Assembly (NCBI RefSeq): GCF_007827795.1
Contig: NZ_VITI01000019.1
Span: 1-64,000, forward strand
DNA length: 64,000 nucleotides
Source: Azospirillum brasilense
Lineage (GTDB): Bacteria > Pseudomonadota > Alphaproteobacteria > Azospirillales > Azospirillaceae
Direction: 5' to 3'
In this document: positions 34,840-44,600 of the stretch, one piece after another
Layout of the letters: the number at the start of each line of letters is the position of its first letter
Position numbering within the stretch: the first letter of the stretch is position 1
Made by a program: the position numbers and the translations under genes
Notes under the pieces: model-generated
The model's database searches: none
The model's input: only the letters and a program-made list of their open reading frames with translations
What the model was told of the DNA's origin: nothing

Positions 34840-36199
34840 GAGTGATCGTCGCCTGGGTCATCTCGTCGGCGGTGGACACCAGCTTGGAGGCGGCGGAGTA
34901 GGTGCGCTGCGCCTGGATCAGCGTGGTGAACTGCTCCTCGATCTTGACGTTGGAGCCCTCGACGCTGGCCGTGCTCAGCGACGCCCCGACGGTCTTCGGC
35001 GCGCTGGTGCCGGTTTCGTTGGTCAGGTTGCCGAAGGAGTTCAGGCGGATGGCGCCCGAATTGGCGCTGGTCCGGAACATGGTGCCGGACACGCTTTCCA
35101 GATCGGTCGGGTTGATCACCGTCGCGTCGGGGATGCGGTAGATGTAGCGCTGCTTCCCGCCCTGGAAGTTGGCGGCGACGAAGCCGTCCGCGGTCAGCTC
35201 CGCCCCCTGATAGGTGCCGGCGCGGATGCCGTTGTTGCCCTGGACGATGCCCAGATCCATGCCGGCGATGGTCGTGATGGAATTGTTCATCTTCCCGTAG
35301 GAGCCGAGATCCAGCGTCGTCTGGGCGAAGTCGCCGCCGGGATTCAGCGTCAGGGTCACCGGGGCGCCGGTGTCGCCGCCGGTCAGCGTGCCGTTGCGGG
35401 CGAAGTTCAGCGTGCCGAGCGATTGCCACGTGGTGGGGTCGTTCACGTTGCCATTGCCCACCGGTTTGCCGTCGGCGCCGATGACGCCGGCGTTGAAGAC
35501 CTGCCATGTCGAGGTGCCGTCCTCCGCCTGCCCGGTCTTCAGGAAGCGCAGGGCCATCGCCCCGTCGGCGCCGTTATTGTCCACCATGTTCAGAACGACG
35601 CCGGTGGTGTTGGCCGTGGTGATCTGGCCGGTCACGGGGGCTTGGTCGTACGGCAGGTTGAGGTTCAGCGACGCCTGGGTCGAGGCCTCCCGGTAGTCCT
35701 GCAACCCGCTCAGCGAAACCGGGGTCATGCTGCTCAGGCTGCCGAAGGAGCCGGTGCCGCTGGCGGGGTCGAGCTTGAAACCCATCAGCGCCTTGCCGGC
35801 GCCGTTCACCAGACGGCCCTCCTTGTCGGGAGAGAAGTCGCCGGACCGTGTCAGGAAGACCGAATCGTCGCTCGTCCGGGTCGCGGTCGCGGTCGTACCG
35901 GCCTGGGCATCCAGGTCCTGGACGAGGAAGAAGCCGTTGCCGACGATGGCCGCGTTGGTGGTGACGCCGGTCTGGGTGACGGTGCCGCCACTGTGGTCCA
36001 ACCGCTCGAAGGCGCGGACACCGTTGCCGGGGTCCTTGTTGCCGCTGCGGTCGCTCAGCACGAAATCGGCGAACTGGGTCTCCGACGCCTTGAAGCCGGA
36101 CGTGGAGGCGTTCGCGATGTTGTTCGAAATGGTGCCCAGGGCGCGGTTCTGCGCCGTCAGCCCGAGAACGCCATTGTTGAAGATCGTGGTGATGCCCAT
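34829..36199 (-). CDS. flgE: Flagellar hook protein FlgE
   Basis: A 456-residue hook protein. The N terminus (FNNGVLGLTAQNRALGTISNNIANASTSGFKASETQFAD) is the flagellar rod/hook motif that directs type III export and D0 assembly. The middle is D1/D2-type beta sequence, and the C terminus (EGSNVKIEEQFTTLIQAQRTYSAASKLVSTADEMTQATITLKS) is the conserved FlgE/FlgG end. A sigma-54 promoter lies about 60 bases upstream. No other flagellar genes are in the window. FlgE rather than FlgF or FlgG is chosen from the length and start; the exact paralogue (polar or lateral) cannot be told. Confidence 0.93.
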   Translation of the reverse strand: MGITTIFNNGVLGLTAQNRALGTISNNIANASTSGFKASETQFADFVLSDRSGNKDPGNGVRAFERLDHSGGTVTQTGVTTNAAIVGNGFFLVQDLDAQAGTTATATRTSDDSVFLTRSGDFSPDKEGRLVNGAGKALMGFKLDPASGTGSFGSLSSMTPVSLSGLQDYREASTQASLNLNLPYDQAPVTGQITTANTTGVVLNMVDNNGADGAMALRFLKTGQAEDGTSTWQVFNAGVIGADGKPVGNGNVNDPTTWQSLGTLNFARNGTLTGGDTGAPVTLTLNPGGDFAQTTLDLGSYGKMNNSITTIAGMDLGIVQGNNGIRAGTYQGAELTADGFVAANFQGGKQRYIYRIPDATVINPTDLESVSGTMFRTSANSGAIRLNSFGNLTNETGTSAPKTVGASLSTASVEGSNVKIEEQFTTLIQAQRTYSAASKLVSTADEMTQATITLKS

Positions 36200-36257
36200 G
36201 GTCCGGCCGCCTCATTCCCGTCGACGCGCGTCCGTTGGAACGCACCGCGCAAAGAAC

Positions 36258-36274
36258 TGCAACCGTCGTGCCAA
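36258..36274 (-). promoter_or_regulatory. Sigma-54 promoter of flgE
   Basis: On the minus strand TTGGCACGACGGTTGCA matches the RpoN -24/-12 consensus exactly, with correct spacing. Transcription would start around 36247, about 48 bases before the flgE ATG. Sigma-54 dependence of hook genes is established in several alphaproteobacteria such as Caulobacter. Confidence 0.9.
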
Positions 36275-36398
36275 AAGGCGAAAGAGGGCTTTGTGCGGCC
36301 CTCAGGGCGATGGGATGGGCAGAAATTTCCCGGCGGACTTGGCTCTTCACCGTCCGCTGGGCAGCTTTCGCCCACCCGGCACCTTCAATCGACCGGCC

Positions 36399-37091
36399 TC
36401 AATCGACCGGTTCGAACATCTTGGTCTGGGAGTTGATGGCCCACAGGTCGCCGCTGTCCAGGTCGAACCACCAGCCATGCAGCTCCAGCGTTCCGGCCTC
36501 CACCCGCTCGCGGACGAAGGGGAAGGTCATCAGGTTGTCGACCGACGTGCGGACGGCGGCGCGCTCGATTACGTCGGGCTTCTGCTGAAGACGCTCGAAC
36601 TCGGCCTTGCGCCGCTCCTCGTCGGTATCCCCCTGGGCGGGCGGGATGTAGGGATCGAGCGCCGCGCTGGCGATGGACACCCAGGGCGACACGAAGTCGT
36701 TCTGGTCCGGTTCGCCCTTGCGCAGACGGATCAGCCCCTGGATGCCGCCGCACAGGGCGTGGCCAAGGACGATGACGTGGCTGACCTGAAGCACCCGCAC
36801 CGCGTATTCGATGGCCGCCGAGGTGCCGTGGTAGCTGCCGTCCGGCTGGTAGGGCGGGACGAGGTTGGCGACGTTGCGGACGACGAACATCTCGCCCGGC
36901 TCCGCCTGGGTCAGCAGCGCCGGATCGACGCGGCTGTCGGAGCAGCCGATCATCAGGATCTTCGGCTTCTGCCCCTCCTCGACGAGCTGACGCATGCTGT
37001 CGGGCCGGCGCTCGTAGTAACGGGCGCGGAAACCTTTCATCCCGGCGAGAAGCTGACGAATCGGAACGTCCTGGTCGCGGGTGTGTGGCAT
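36399..37091 (-). CDS. Beta-carbonic anhydrase
   Basis: A 230-residue beta-class carbonic anhydrase, interconverting CO2 and bicarbonate. Zinc ligands are C50 (GCSDSR, with D52 and R54), H111 and C114 (LGHALCGG). The lengths and motifs fit Can/CynT. It supplies bicarbonate for carboxylases such as those of lipid, purine and arginine synthesis. Confidence 0.95.
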   Translation of the reverse strand: MPHTRDQDVPIRQLLAGMKGFRARYYERRPDSMRQLVEEGQKPKILMIGCSDSRVDPALLTQAEPGEMFVVRNVANLVPPYQPDGSYHGTSAAIEYAVRVLQVSHVIVLGHALCGGIQGLIRLRKGEPDQNDFVSPWVSIASAALDPYIPPAQGDTDEERRKAEFERLQQKPDVIERAAVRTSVDNLMTFPFVRERVEAGTLELHGWWFDLDSGDLWAINSQTKMFEPVD

Positions 37092-37148
37092 CGTTCTGAT
37101 ACCCCTCTTCGGTCGGGATTTAGCGGATGCGGTATAGCCCAGGCCGGG

Positions 37149-37742
37149 TCATGTTTCCAGAACCTCCGCAGGCGCCGGCTCGCCCCAGCGGCGGACGATG
37201 CCCGCGTCCAGCCCGAACAGGTCGAGCGCCCGTCCCACGGTGTGGTCCACCAGATCGTCGATGGTTTGCGGGCGGTTGTAGAAGGCGGGGACCGGCGGGG
37301 CGATCACCGCGCCCATCTCGGCCAGCTGGGTCATCGTGCGCAGGTGCCCGAGATGCAGCGGCGTCTCGCGCACCATCAACACCAGCGGGCGCCGCTCCTT
37401 CAGCGTGACGTCGGCGGCGCGGGTCAGCAGGGTGGAGGTCACGCCCGTGGCGATCTCGCTCATCGTGCGGACGGAGCAGGGGGCGACGATCATGCCCATG
37501 GCGCGGAAGCTGCCGCTGGCGATGGCCGCGCCGATGTCGGCGGCGGCGTAGGACACGTCGGCCAGAGCGCGCAGCTCCGCCACCTTCATGTCCGTCTCAT
37601 GGGCCAGGGTGACCTCGGCGGAGCGGCTGACGACGAGGTGCGATTCGACGCCGGACCGGCGCAGCACGGACAGAAGCCGGATGCCCAGGATCACGCCCGA
37701 GGCTCCGCTGATGCCGACGACAAGACGGGAGGGTGCAGTCAT
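37149..37742 (-). CDS. ubiX: Flavin prenyltransferase UbiX
   Basis: A 197-residue flavoprotein that attaches a dimethylallyl group to FMN to make prenylated FMN for UbiD decarboxylases. GISGASGVILGIRLL (FMN site), APCSVRTMSEIATGVTSTLLTRAADVTLKERRPLVLMVRETPLH and the PVPAFYNRPQTIDDLVDHTVGRALDLFGL end are diagnostic. ATG 37742 (MTAPSRLVVG) fits homologues; the longer frame from 37835 does not. It lies downstream of trcR beyond a terminator, so it should have its own promoter. UbiX feeds ubiquinone synthesis. Confidence 0.95.
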   Translation of the reverse strand: MTAPSRLVVGISGASGVILGIRLLSVLRRSGVESHLVVSRSAEVTLAHETDMKVAELRALADVSYAAADIGAAIASGSFRAMGMIVAPCSVRTMSEIATGVTSTLLTRAADVTLKERRPLVLMVRETPLHLGHLRTMTQLAEMGAVIAPPVPAFYNRPQTIDDLVDHTVGRALDLFGLDAGIVRRWGEPAPAEVLET

Positions 37743-37835
37743 GCCGAAGAAGTAGCGCGCGGGCGGTGTGTCGTCCAGAGCGCGGTCTTCGCGCGCCGCG
37801 CGCCGGGGCGGAGGGACGGGCCGCTCCCGGCGCAC

Positions 37836-37872
37836 AAAAGCAAAAAGCCCCCCTCCCGCCGGGGGAGAGGGG
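37836..37872 (-). terminator. Intrinsic terminator of trcR
   Basis: On the minus strand a CCCCTCTCCC...GGGAGGGGGG stem is followed by CTTTTTGCTTTTG, 14 bases after the trcR stop. It has the CCCTCTCCC/GGGAGAGGG core shared with hairpins at 40237 and 57561. Confidence 0.75.
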
Positions 37873-37886
37873 CCGGGGAAGCGGCG

Positions 37887-38504
37887 TCAGCGCGCCTCCT
37901 GCCGTTCCGAATAGGACGACTCGTCGCCGTAGCCGTCTTCGCCGTCCTGCGCCTCGCGCTCCTCCTGGGACAGCGGAACGCCGCCGCGGCGGACGGCCAG
38001 GGCCAGCGCCTCCTCCAGCTCGCGCTGGGTGCACAGGCCGAGCAGCACCGGATTGCGCGGCTTGATGTTCGGGGCGTTCCAGTGCGTGCGGTCGCGCACC
38101 GCCGCGATGGTCGGCTTGGTCGTACCGATCAGGCGGCAGAGCTGGGCGTCCGACAGCTCCGGATGGTGCTTCAGCAGCCAGGAAATGGCGTCCGGCTTGT
38201 CGCCGCGCTTGGTGATCGGGGTGTAGCGCGGCCCCTTGGACCGGGCCGCCGGCAGCGGCAGGTCGGGGACCAGCAGCTTCAGGCGCAGATCCTGGTTGCG
38301 CTCGCAGCGTTCGATCTCGCCCTTGGTCAACTGACCGTTGGCCACCGGGTCCAGCCCGACCATGCCGACCGCCACCTCGCCATCGGCGATGGCCTGGACC
38401 TCCAGGGAATGCAGGCCGCAGAAGGCGGCGATCTGCTCGAAGGTCAAGGATGTGTTCTCGACCAGCCAGACGGCCGTCGCTTTCGGCATTAAGGGCAGTG
38501 CCAT
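37887..38504 (-). CDS. trcR: Cell-cycle transcriptional regulator TrcR (DUF1013)
   Basis: A 205-residue DUF1013 protein. It starts MALPLMPKATAVWLVENTSLTFEQIAAFCGLHSLEVQAIADGE, a DUF1013 hallmark with a helix-turn-helix look, and continues GLDPVANGQLTKGEIERCE and SDAQLCRLIGTTKPTIAAVRDRTHWN. In Caulobacter this protein (TrcR) associates with RNA polymerase and controls cell-cycle genes. GGAGG lies four bases before ATG 38504. Confidence 0.93.
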   Translation of the reverse strand: MALPLMPKATAVWLVENTSLTFEQIAAFCGLHSLEVQAIADGEVAVGMVGLDPVANGQLTKGEIERCERNQDLRLKLLVPDLPLPAARSKGPRYTPITKRGDKPDAISWLLKHHPELSDAQLCRLIGTTKPTIAAVRDRTHWNAPNIKPRNPVLLGLCTQRELEEALALAVRRGGVPLSQEEREAQDGEDGYGDESSYSERQEAR

Positions 38505-38825
38505 CGTCCCTCCTGACAACTCCAACCCGATCGCACCCGCTGGCGGGTGGCGCGATCGGCCATACTTTACCGGATGGTCCCGAGCTTCGCCCTCCATATA
38601 GGGCCGGAACCGGTCGATGTAAGCGTGCTCGGGCAGGCGGCCGGGAAAACCCGGACACCGATCCTTCTGCTAACCGTCTTGGCGCGCTTTAGCAAGCCCA
38701 CCCGGCTGTCCGGGAACAAGAATGAAGCGAAAAAAATGCTTGAAAGGGAATTCCCGGCTGTGAAACCGGGGAATGCCCTTCGCAATCCAATGGTTCGCGG
38801 GTGCAGCGACGGTCAGCCCCCGGCC
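38505..38825. other. Intergenic region between qor-like gene and trcR
   Basis: These 321 bases contain the terminator listed at 38729-38780 and, to its left, the trcR upstream region. No gene is supported. Confidence 0.5.
38729..38780 (-). terminator. Intrinsic terminator of quinone oxidoreductase gene
   Basis: On the minus strand AAGGGCATTCCCCGG pairs with CCGGGAATTCCCTT (one mismatch and one bulge) around an 8-base loop, followed by TTCAAGCATTTTTTTCG. It lies 46 bases after the stop. Confidence 0.75.
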
Positions 38826-39830
38826 TCAGGCCACCGTCATGACGATCTTGCCGATGTGCGCGCTCGATTCCATCAGGGCGTGCGCCTCGGCCGCCTGCTC
38901 CAGCGTGAAGACCTTGTGGATCACCGGCTTGACCGTACCGCCTTCCAGCAGCGGCCAGACCTTCTCGCGCAGGGCGGCGGCGATGCGGCCCTTCTCCTCG
39001 ACCGAGCGGGCGCGCAGGGTCGAGCCGGTGAGGGTCAGACGCTTGGTCATCACCGGGAACATGTTGATGGAGACCTTCGGCCCCTGGAGGAAGGCGATGG
39101 AGACATGCCGCCCGTCCGGGGCCATGATGCCGATGTCGCGGGCGATGTAGTCGCCGCCGACCATGTCCAGCACCACGTCGACGCCGCGCCCGTCCGTCTC
39201 CTTCTGGATGACGGCGGCGAAGTCCTCGGTCTTGTAGTCGATGGCGCGGTCGGCCCCGAGTTCCTCGCAGGCGCGGCACTTCTCGGCGCTGCCGGCGGTG
39301 GTGAAGACCTTGGCGCCGAAGGCTTTGGCGAGTTGGATGGCCGTGGTGCCGATGCCGCTGGAGCCGCCATGGACCAGCAGGGTCTCGCCGGGTTTCAGCG
39401 CGCCGCGCTCGAACACGTTGGTCCAGACGGTGAAGAAGGTTTCCGGAACGGCGGCGGCCTCGACCATGCCGTAGCCTTTCGGGACGGGCAGGAGCTGCGG
39501 CGCCGGAACCACGCAGTACTGGGCATAGCCGCCGCCGGCGATCAGGGCGCAGACCGCGTCGTCGGCGGCCCACTCCATGACGCCCTCGCCCAAGGCGACG
39601 ACGCGCCCGGCGATCTCCAGGCCGGGCAGGTCGGAGGCCCCCGGCGGCGGGTCGTAGCGGCCCTGGCGCTGCAGCATGTCCGGACGGTTGACGCCCGCCG
39701 CCTCCACCGCCACCAGCACCTCGCCGGGGCCGGGCACCGGGGCTGGGCGCTGCACGGTGCGCAGGACCTCCGGGCCGCCGGGTTGCGAAATCTCCACGCA
39801 GGTCATGCTGTCCGGCAGGGCGATGCCCAT
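38826..39830 (-). CDS. NAD(P)H quinone oxidoreductase, PIG3 family
   Basis: A 334-residue zinc-free medium-chain dehydrogenase. GVNRPDMLQRQGRYDPPPGASDLPGLEIAGRVVALG, VPETFFTVWTNVFERGALKPGETLLVHGGSSGIGTTAIQLAKAFGAKVF and the C-terminal HIGKIVMTVA fit the PIG3/TP53I3 branch of quinone reductases, which carry NADPH-dependent one- or two-electron reduction of quinones. Start ATG 39830 has GGGGAAG five bases upstream; an extension to 39866 lacks one. Confidence 0.93.
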   Translation of the reverse strand: MGIALPDSMTCVEISQPGGPEVLRTVQRPAPVPGPGEVLVAVEAAGVNRPDMLQRQGRYDPPPGASDLPGLEIAGRVVALGEGVMEWAADDAVCALIAGGGYAQYCVVPAPQLLPVPKGYGMVEAAAVPETFFTVWTNVFERGALKPGETLLVHGGSSGIGTTAIQLAKAFGAKVFTTAGSAEKCRACEELGADRAIDYKTEDFAAVIQKETDGRGVDVVLDMVGGDYIARDIGIMAPDGRHVSIAFLQGPKVSINMFPVMTKRLTLTGSTLRARSVEEKGRIAAALREKVWPLLEGGTVKPVIHKVFTLEQAAEAHALMESSAHIGKIVMTVA

Positions 39831-40036
39831 GGTGTCTTCCCCATTCCTCGTTGACGCGGCGTCCACCGATCCGATCCGGTCGTCTCCAATCCAGGCGGCC
39901 GGGCCGTTTGTGTCCGCAGGCGTCCAAAGTTAGAATTCCGCACCGGCGCTGACAAGCACGCCCCGCCGGCCTTTCCGATGGGCGGGAAGCGGACGGCGCG
40001 GGGCAGGGATGCGCGGATGCGGGAGGACGAGCCCCT

Positions 40037-40225
40037 ATGGACATCGATGATCTGGAGCCGCGCAAGACCAAGCCGGCGCTGAAGGACCTGAGCGCGCTGG
40101 GCGTGGCGGAACTGAAGGACTACATCGCCAAGCTGGAGGCCGAGATCTCCCGCGCCCGCGCGGCCATTGCCGCCAAGGAGGCGCAGAAGAACGCCGCGGA
40201 GGCCTTCTTCAGGAAGCCGTCCTGA
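40037..40225 (+). CDS. DUF1192 family protein
   Basis: A 62-residue coiled-coil protein. MDIDDLEPRKTKPALKDLSALGVAELKDYIAKLEAEISRARAAIAAKEAQ is the DUF1192 pattern found across alphaproteobacteria. Function unknown. GGAGGA precedes ATG 40037. Confidence 0.93.
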   Translation: MDIDDLEPRKTKPALKDLSALGVAELKDYIAKLEAEISRARAAIAAKEAQKNAAEAFFRKPS

Positions 40226-40230
40226 GAATG

Positions 40231-40263
40231 GGAAAAGCCCCTCGCCCGGGATGGGAGAGGGGC
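40231..40263 (-). terminator. Bidirectional hairpin terminator
   Basis: GCCCCTC pairs with GAGGGGC around an inner CCC/GGG, between convergent DUF1192 (plus) and DUF2189 (minus) genes. The minus strand reads TTTTCC after the stem, so it mainly serves the DUF2189 gene. Confidence 0.65.
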
Positions 40264-40279
40264 ATCGGGCTGAATGACC

Positions 40280-41119
40280 TCAATCCGCGCCGACCAGATC
40301 GCGGTAGCAGTGCCAGGAGGCATGACCGATCAGCGGCAGGGCCAGCGCTAGGCCGAGGAAGCCGGTGACCATCCCCGCCGCCGTGAACAGCACGATCAGG
40401 AAGGCCCAGCCGGCCATGGTCCGCAGATTCGCGCGCAGCACCGCGACGCTGGTCGCCATGGCGGTGAAGCTGTCGGTCTCGCGGTCCAGCAGCATCGGGA
40501 TCGACACCACGCTGACGGCGAAGACCGCCGTGGCGATGACGCCACCGACGATGGTGCCGGTCAGCAGGAACGGGATCGTCTGGGCCGAGAAGAAGATGCG
40601 GTCGACCAGCTGGTCGAAGGCCGGCGGTTCCGTCGCGAAGAACAGCGCGAACAAGAGGAAGGCGATCCGTATCCAGGCCAGCATGGCCAGCATCAGCGCC
40701 AGCCCGATCCCGGCGATCTGCACGCCGTTGCGGCGGTAGGCCCCGACGACCTTCATCAAGGTCGGCGTTTCCCCCCGCTCCAGCAGGCGGCTGGTCTCGT
40801 AGAGGCCGACGGCGAACACCGGCCCCAGCAGCATGAAGCCCGCCGCCATCGGCAGAACCAGATACTGCATGTCCTGCATCGACAGAACCGCCACAAGCGC
40901 GAGGCTGGACAAGACCGCCAGCAGGCCGTAAGCGGCGCTGATCGTGGGGCTGGCGCGCATGTCGCGCCAGCCGGCGCTCAGCCACACCCAGGGGCGGTCG
41001 ACGTCGACGCTGCGGATTCGCGGAAGATAGGATGCCGGCTTGTGGAATTCGGAGGGTTCTTTGCGCCGGACCGGTCGATGGAATTGGGACGCACCGCGGT
41101 GAGACGACATGTCGACCAT
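40280..41119 (-). CDS. DUF2189 family membrane protein
   Basis: A 279-residue inner-membrane protein with about six hydrophobic segments and the DUF2189 features: SVDVDRPWVWLSAGWRDM, then PMAAGFMLLGPVFAVGLYETSRLLERGETP and HASWHCYRDLVGAD at the C terminus. Function unknown. GGAGGA lies eight bases before ATG 41119. Confidence 0.92.
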   Translation of the reverse strand: MVDMSSHRGASQFHRPVRRKEPSEFHKPASYLPRIRSVDVDRPWVWLSAGWRDMRASPTISAAYGLLAVLSSLALVAVLSMQDMQYLVLPMAAGFMLLGPVFAVGLYETSRLLERGETPTLMKVVGAYRRNGVQIAGIGLALMLAMLAWIRIAFLLFALFFATEPPAFDQLVDRIFFSAQTIPFLLTGTIVGGVIATAVFAVSVVSIPMLLDRETDSFTAMATSVAVLRANLRTMAGWAFLIVLFTAAGMVTGFLGLALALPLIGHASWHCYRDLVGAD

Positions 41120-41264
41120 GTTGATGGTCCTCCCCTTTGCCCATTGCGCCTCTCGTGAGGGGGGAGTGTAGCAAAGCGGACCGCTGCGTTCCAGATTGTC
41201 TTATGGACGAATTGTTTGAATGCCTAATTGTCACAAAAGCGATACCAAAGCACGAGCTTGGCGG

Positions 41265-41471
41265 TCACTCGCCGGCCTTTTCGCCGCCGTTCTTTTCGCC
41301 GTCAACCTTCTTGCCGTCGAGATCCGCCTTGCGGCGCTCGGCGTCCTGATGATTGCGCAGCTTCTCGGCCTTGGTGCGCCCGAAGCGGACGCGGTTCTCC
41401 TCGGCGGTTTTTTCGCGCTCTTCCTTCTGGCGCATCTTCCGGAAGCGGTTCAGGTTTACGACATCGGCCAT
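41265..41471 (-). CDS. DUF4169 family protein
   Basis: A 68-residue, highly charged protein: MADVVNLNRFRKMRQKEEREKTAEENRVRFGRTKAEK is the DUF4169 pattern of alphaproteobacteria. The tail is a run of Lys, Asp and Gly. ATG 41471 is selected because the family starts MADVVNLN. Confidence 0.93.
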   Translation of the reverse strand: MADVVNLNRFRKMRQKEEREKTAEENRVRFGRTKAEKLRNHQDAERRKADLDGKKVDGEKNGGEKAGE

Positions 41472-41690
41472 GGGGCGCGTCTCCTGAGGGCGGGGCATAT
41501 CGTCTTTTGGGCAACTCGGCCGTTGGAATGCCCAAATTGCTTGTTTTCTTTCGGGACGATAGTTTAGCGGAACCCCGTGCCACCCGGAAGACCGGAGCGT
41601 GCGCCGGGGGTTCCCGCGGCTTGAGGCGGACATTTTTTGGCAGGAATACGGCGACTCAACAGCCGAACGGTGGGGAAGGCGGGGCAACCG

Positions 41691-44600
41691 GTGAAGAAAC
41701 TCCTGATCGCGGCGGTGATTCTATTGGGCCTGCTGGTGGCCGCGGTGCTGATCGTGCCCAGTGTGGTCGACTGGAACGCCTACAAGGCCCAGATCGCGGA
41801 CAAGGTGTCCGCCGCCACGGGCCGCAGGGTGGAACTGAGGGGCGACATCGGCCTGTCCCTGCTTCCGGCCCCGGCGCTGACGGTGCGCGACGCGCGGCTG
41901 GCCAACGCGCCCGGCGGGTCCGAGGAGGACATGGCCCGCCTGAAGGAGCTGGATGTCCGCGTGGCCCTCGGCCCGCTGCTCGGCGGCCACATCCAGGTGC
42001 AGAGCATCAAGCTGATCGACCCGACCTTCCTGTTCGAGACGTTGCCCGACGGGCGCTTCAACTGGGATCTGTCGGGCGCCGGCGCCGGCCGTGCGGCGGG
42101 CGGCGAGCCGGGCGGATCGGGCGATGGTCTGGCCTCGGCGGTCAGCTTCGATCAGGTGACGGTGCAGAACGGCACCATCCAGTACCGCGACGCCCGCACC
42201 GGTCAGTCGGAGGTGATCGACCAGATCGACGCGCGGATCGTCGCCGGCAGCTTCACCGGGCCGTTCCAGGGGCAGGGCGGTTTCCGGGCGCGCGGCGTGC
42301 CGCTGCGCGGGGAGATGTTCGTCAGCCGCCTGATCGACGGCGCCGCCGTCCAGGTCCGGGCGGCGCTGGCGATGGCCGACACCGACGCCACGTTGCGCTT
42401 CGCCGGGATCGTGACCAACCCGCCGGGCAGCGGCGGATCGCGCGCCCAGGGCGACCTGCGCGTCGAAGGAAGCGACCTGTCCCGCGCGCTGGCTCTGGTC
42501 CGCAACGGCTCGGCGGCTGGTGAGGGCAAGAAGGCAAACGCGCTGCTTGCCCAGTCCTTCGGCATCCGGACGGCGGTCGAGGCATCCCCGACCGGGGCGA
42601 GCTTCACCAATCTGGAGGCGCAACTCGGCGACACGCGCGCCACCGGCACGGCGACCCTGCGCAGCGGAACGCCGGCAAGGGCGGAACTGACGCTGGCCCT
42701 GAACCGGCTCGACCTTGACGCCTGGCTGGACCGCGCGGGCGCCGGCGGCGGTTCGGACGCCGCCGCCCAGCCCGCCGCCCGCAATGGAAACACGGTCAAA
42801 AGCGCGCCGCCCAACGCTCCGTCCGGCGCCGCCCCGGCCCCGGCCAGCGGCACGACCCCGCCCGGCGACTTCGCCCTGCCGGACGCGCTGGACGCCAAGC
42901 TCGATCTCGCCGTGGACGGCATCACCTACAACGGCAGCGTCATCCGACAGGGGCGGGTGGAGGCCAGCCTGACCGGCGGCACGTTGAACATCGACCGGTT
43001 CAGCGCGCTGCTGCCCGGCGGCTCCGACATCGTGGCGGCGGGGGAGCTGGTGGCGGCCAACGGCCAGCCAAACCTCAATCTGCGGATGGAGGCGAACGCC
43101 GACAACCTGCGCGCCGTGCTGGAATGGCTGCGGGTGGACGTCCGCGCCGTTCCGGCGGACCGGCTGCGCCGGGCGTCGGTCGCCGCGCAGTTGCAGGGAC
43201 GGCCCGGGCGGCTGGACGTGAACGGCCTGGATCTGCGGGTGGACGCCAGCCGCCTGACCGGCGCCATCGCCTACGTGGACCGCGGGCGGCCCGCCTTCGG
43301 CGCGCGGCTCGATCTCGACCGACTGAACCTCGACGCCTATCTGCCCCAACCGGGCAGCGATGCGGCGCCCCAGGCCGCCCCTGCCGCCAAGGGCGGGGGC
43401 AATGGCAACGCCGCGGCTCCCGCTTCCGCCAACGGTGCCGCCCAGGCCCCCGCGCGCAACGGGCGTTCCCCGATGACGCCGGCCCGGCTGCTGGCCGGTG
43501 TCGACGCGAACCTGGAATTGTCGGTCGGGCAACTGACCGTGCGCAACACGCCGGTCCAGGGGATGCGGCTCGACGCCACCGCCGCGGGCGGCGCCCTGTC
43601 CATCAAGGAGGCGACGGTGCAGGACGCCGCCGGGGTGAAGCTCCGCCTGGACGGACAGATCGCCGGGCTGGAGCCGTTGCGCGGCGCGCATCTGACGCTG
43701 AACGCCGAGGCCGCCAGCCTTGACGGGGTGGCGCGCGCCGTACCCTGGCCGGAGGGCGTCCCCGCGCCGGAGCGGCTGGGCGCGGTGAAGGCGCAGGCCC
43801 GCCTGTCGGGCGATGCCGAGCGTCTGGCGATCGAGTTGGGAGCGGAGGCGGCCGAAGGGTCGCTGGAGGCGGGCGGCACCCTGCTGAACGTCGAAAAGAA
43901 CCCGTCCGTCGATCTGAAGCTGCGTGCCAAGCATCCGGAGCTGGCCCGGCTGGCCAGCCTGTTCACCGAAGACGCGGTGCCCGGCTCCTACGGCCCGATG
44001 GACCTCTACACGGAGCTGGCGGGGACGCGGAAAGCCTTCACGTTGGGCAACATCCAGGGCGTGCTGGCCGGCGTCACCATCAAAGGCAAGGCCAGCGCCG
44101 ATCTGAATGGCACCAAGCCGCGGGTGGAGGCCGACCTGCAGACCGGCGACCTGGAGCTGGACCGGCTGGCGGCGCTTCCCGCCGCCGCACGGCCTGCCGG
44201 CGCCCCGTCTCCGGCGGCCGAGGCGCCGCCGGGCGCGCCCGCCGCCGCGACGGGGGATTTCAGTGGGTTGCGCCGCTTCGACGGGCGCTTCGCGCTGACC
44301 TCCTCCGCCCTCGTCAAGGGTGGTACACGGATCGAAAACCCGGCCCTGCGCGCCACCGTGACCAACGGCGTGCTGACGGTGGAGCGGTTCGACGGCACCC
44401 TGATGGGCGGCCAGCTCGGTGCCACCGGCCGGCTCGCCGCGCCGGGGAACCAGACGCCGACCGTGGAAGCCACCATCACCCTGTCCAAGGCCAAGTTGGC
44501 CGAGGCGGTGGGCGGCGGCCTGGGTGGCGGAGCGCTGGAGATCGCCGGGGGCGTGCTGGACGCCGAGGCCAACCTGACGACCAGCGGGGCCGGCGGCGAC

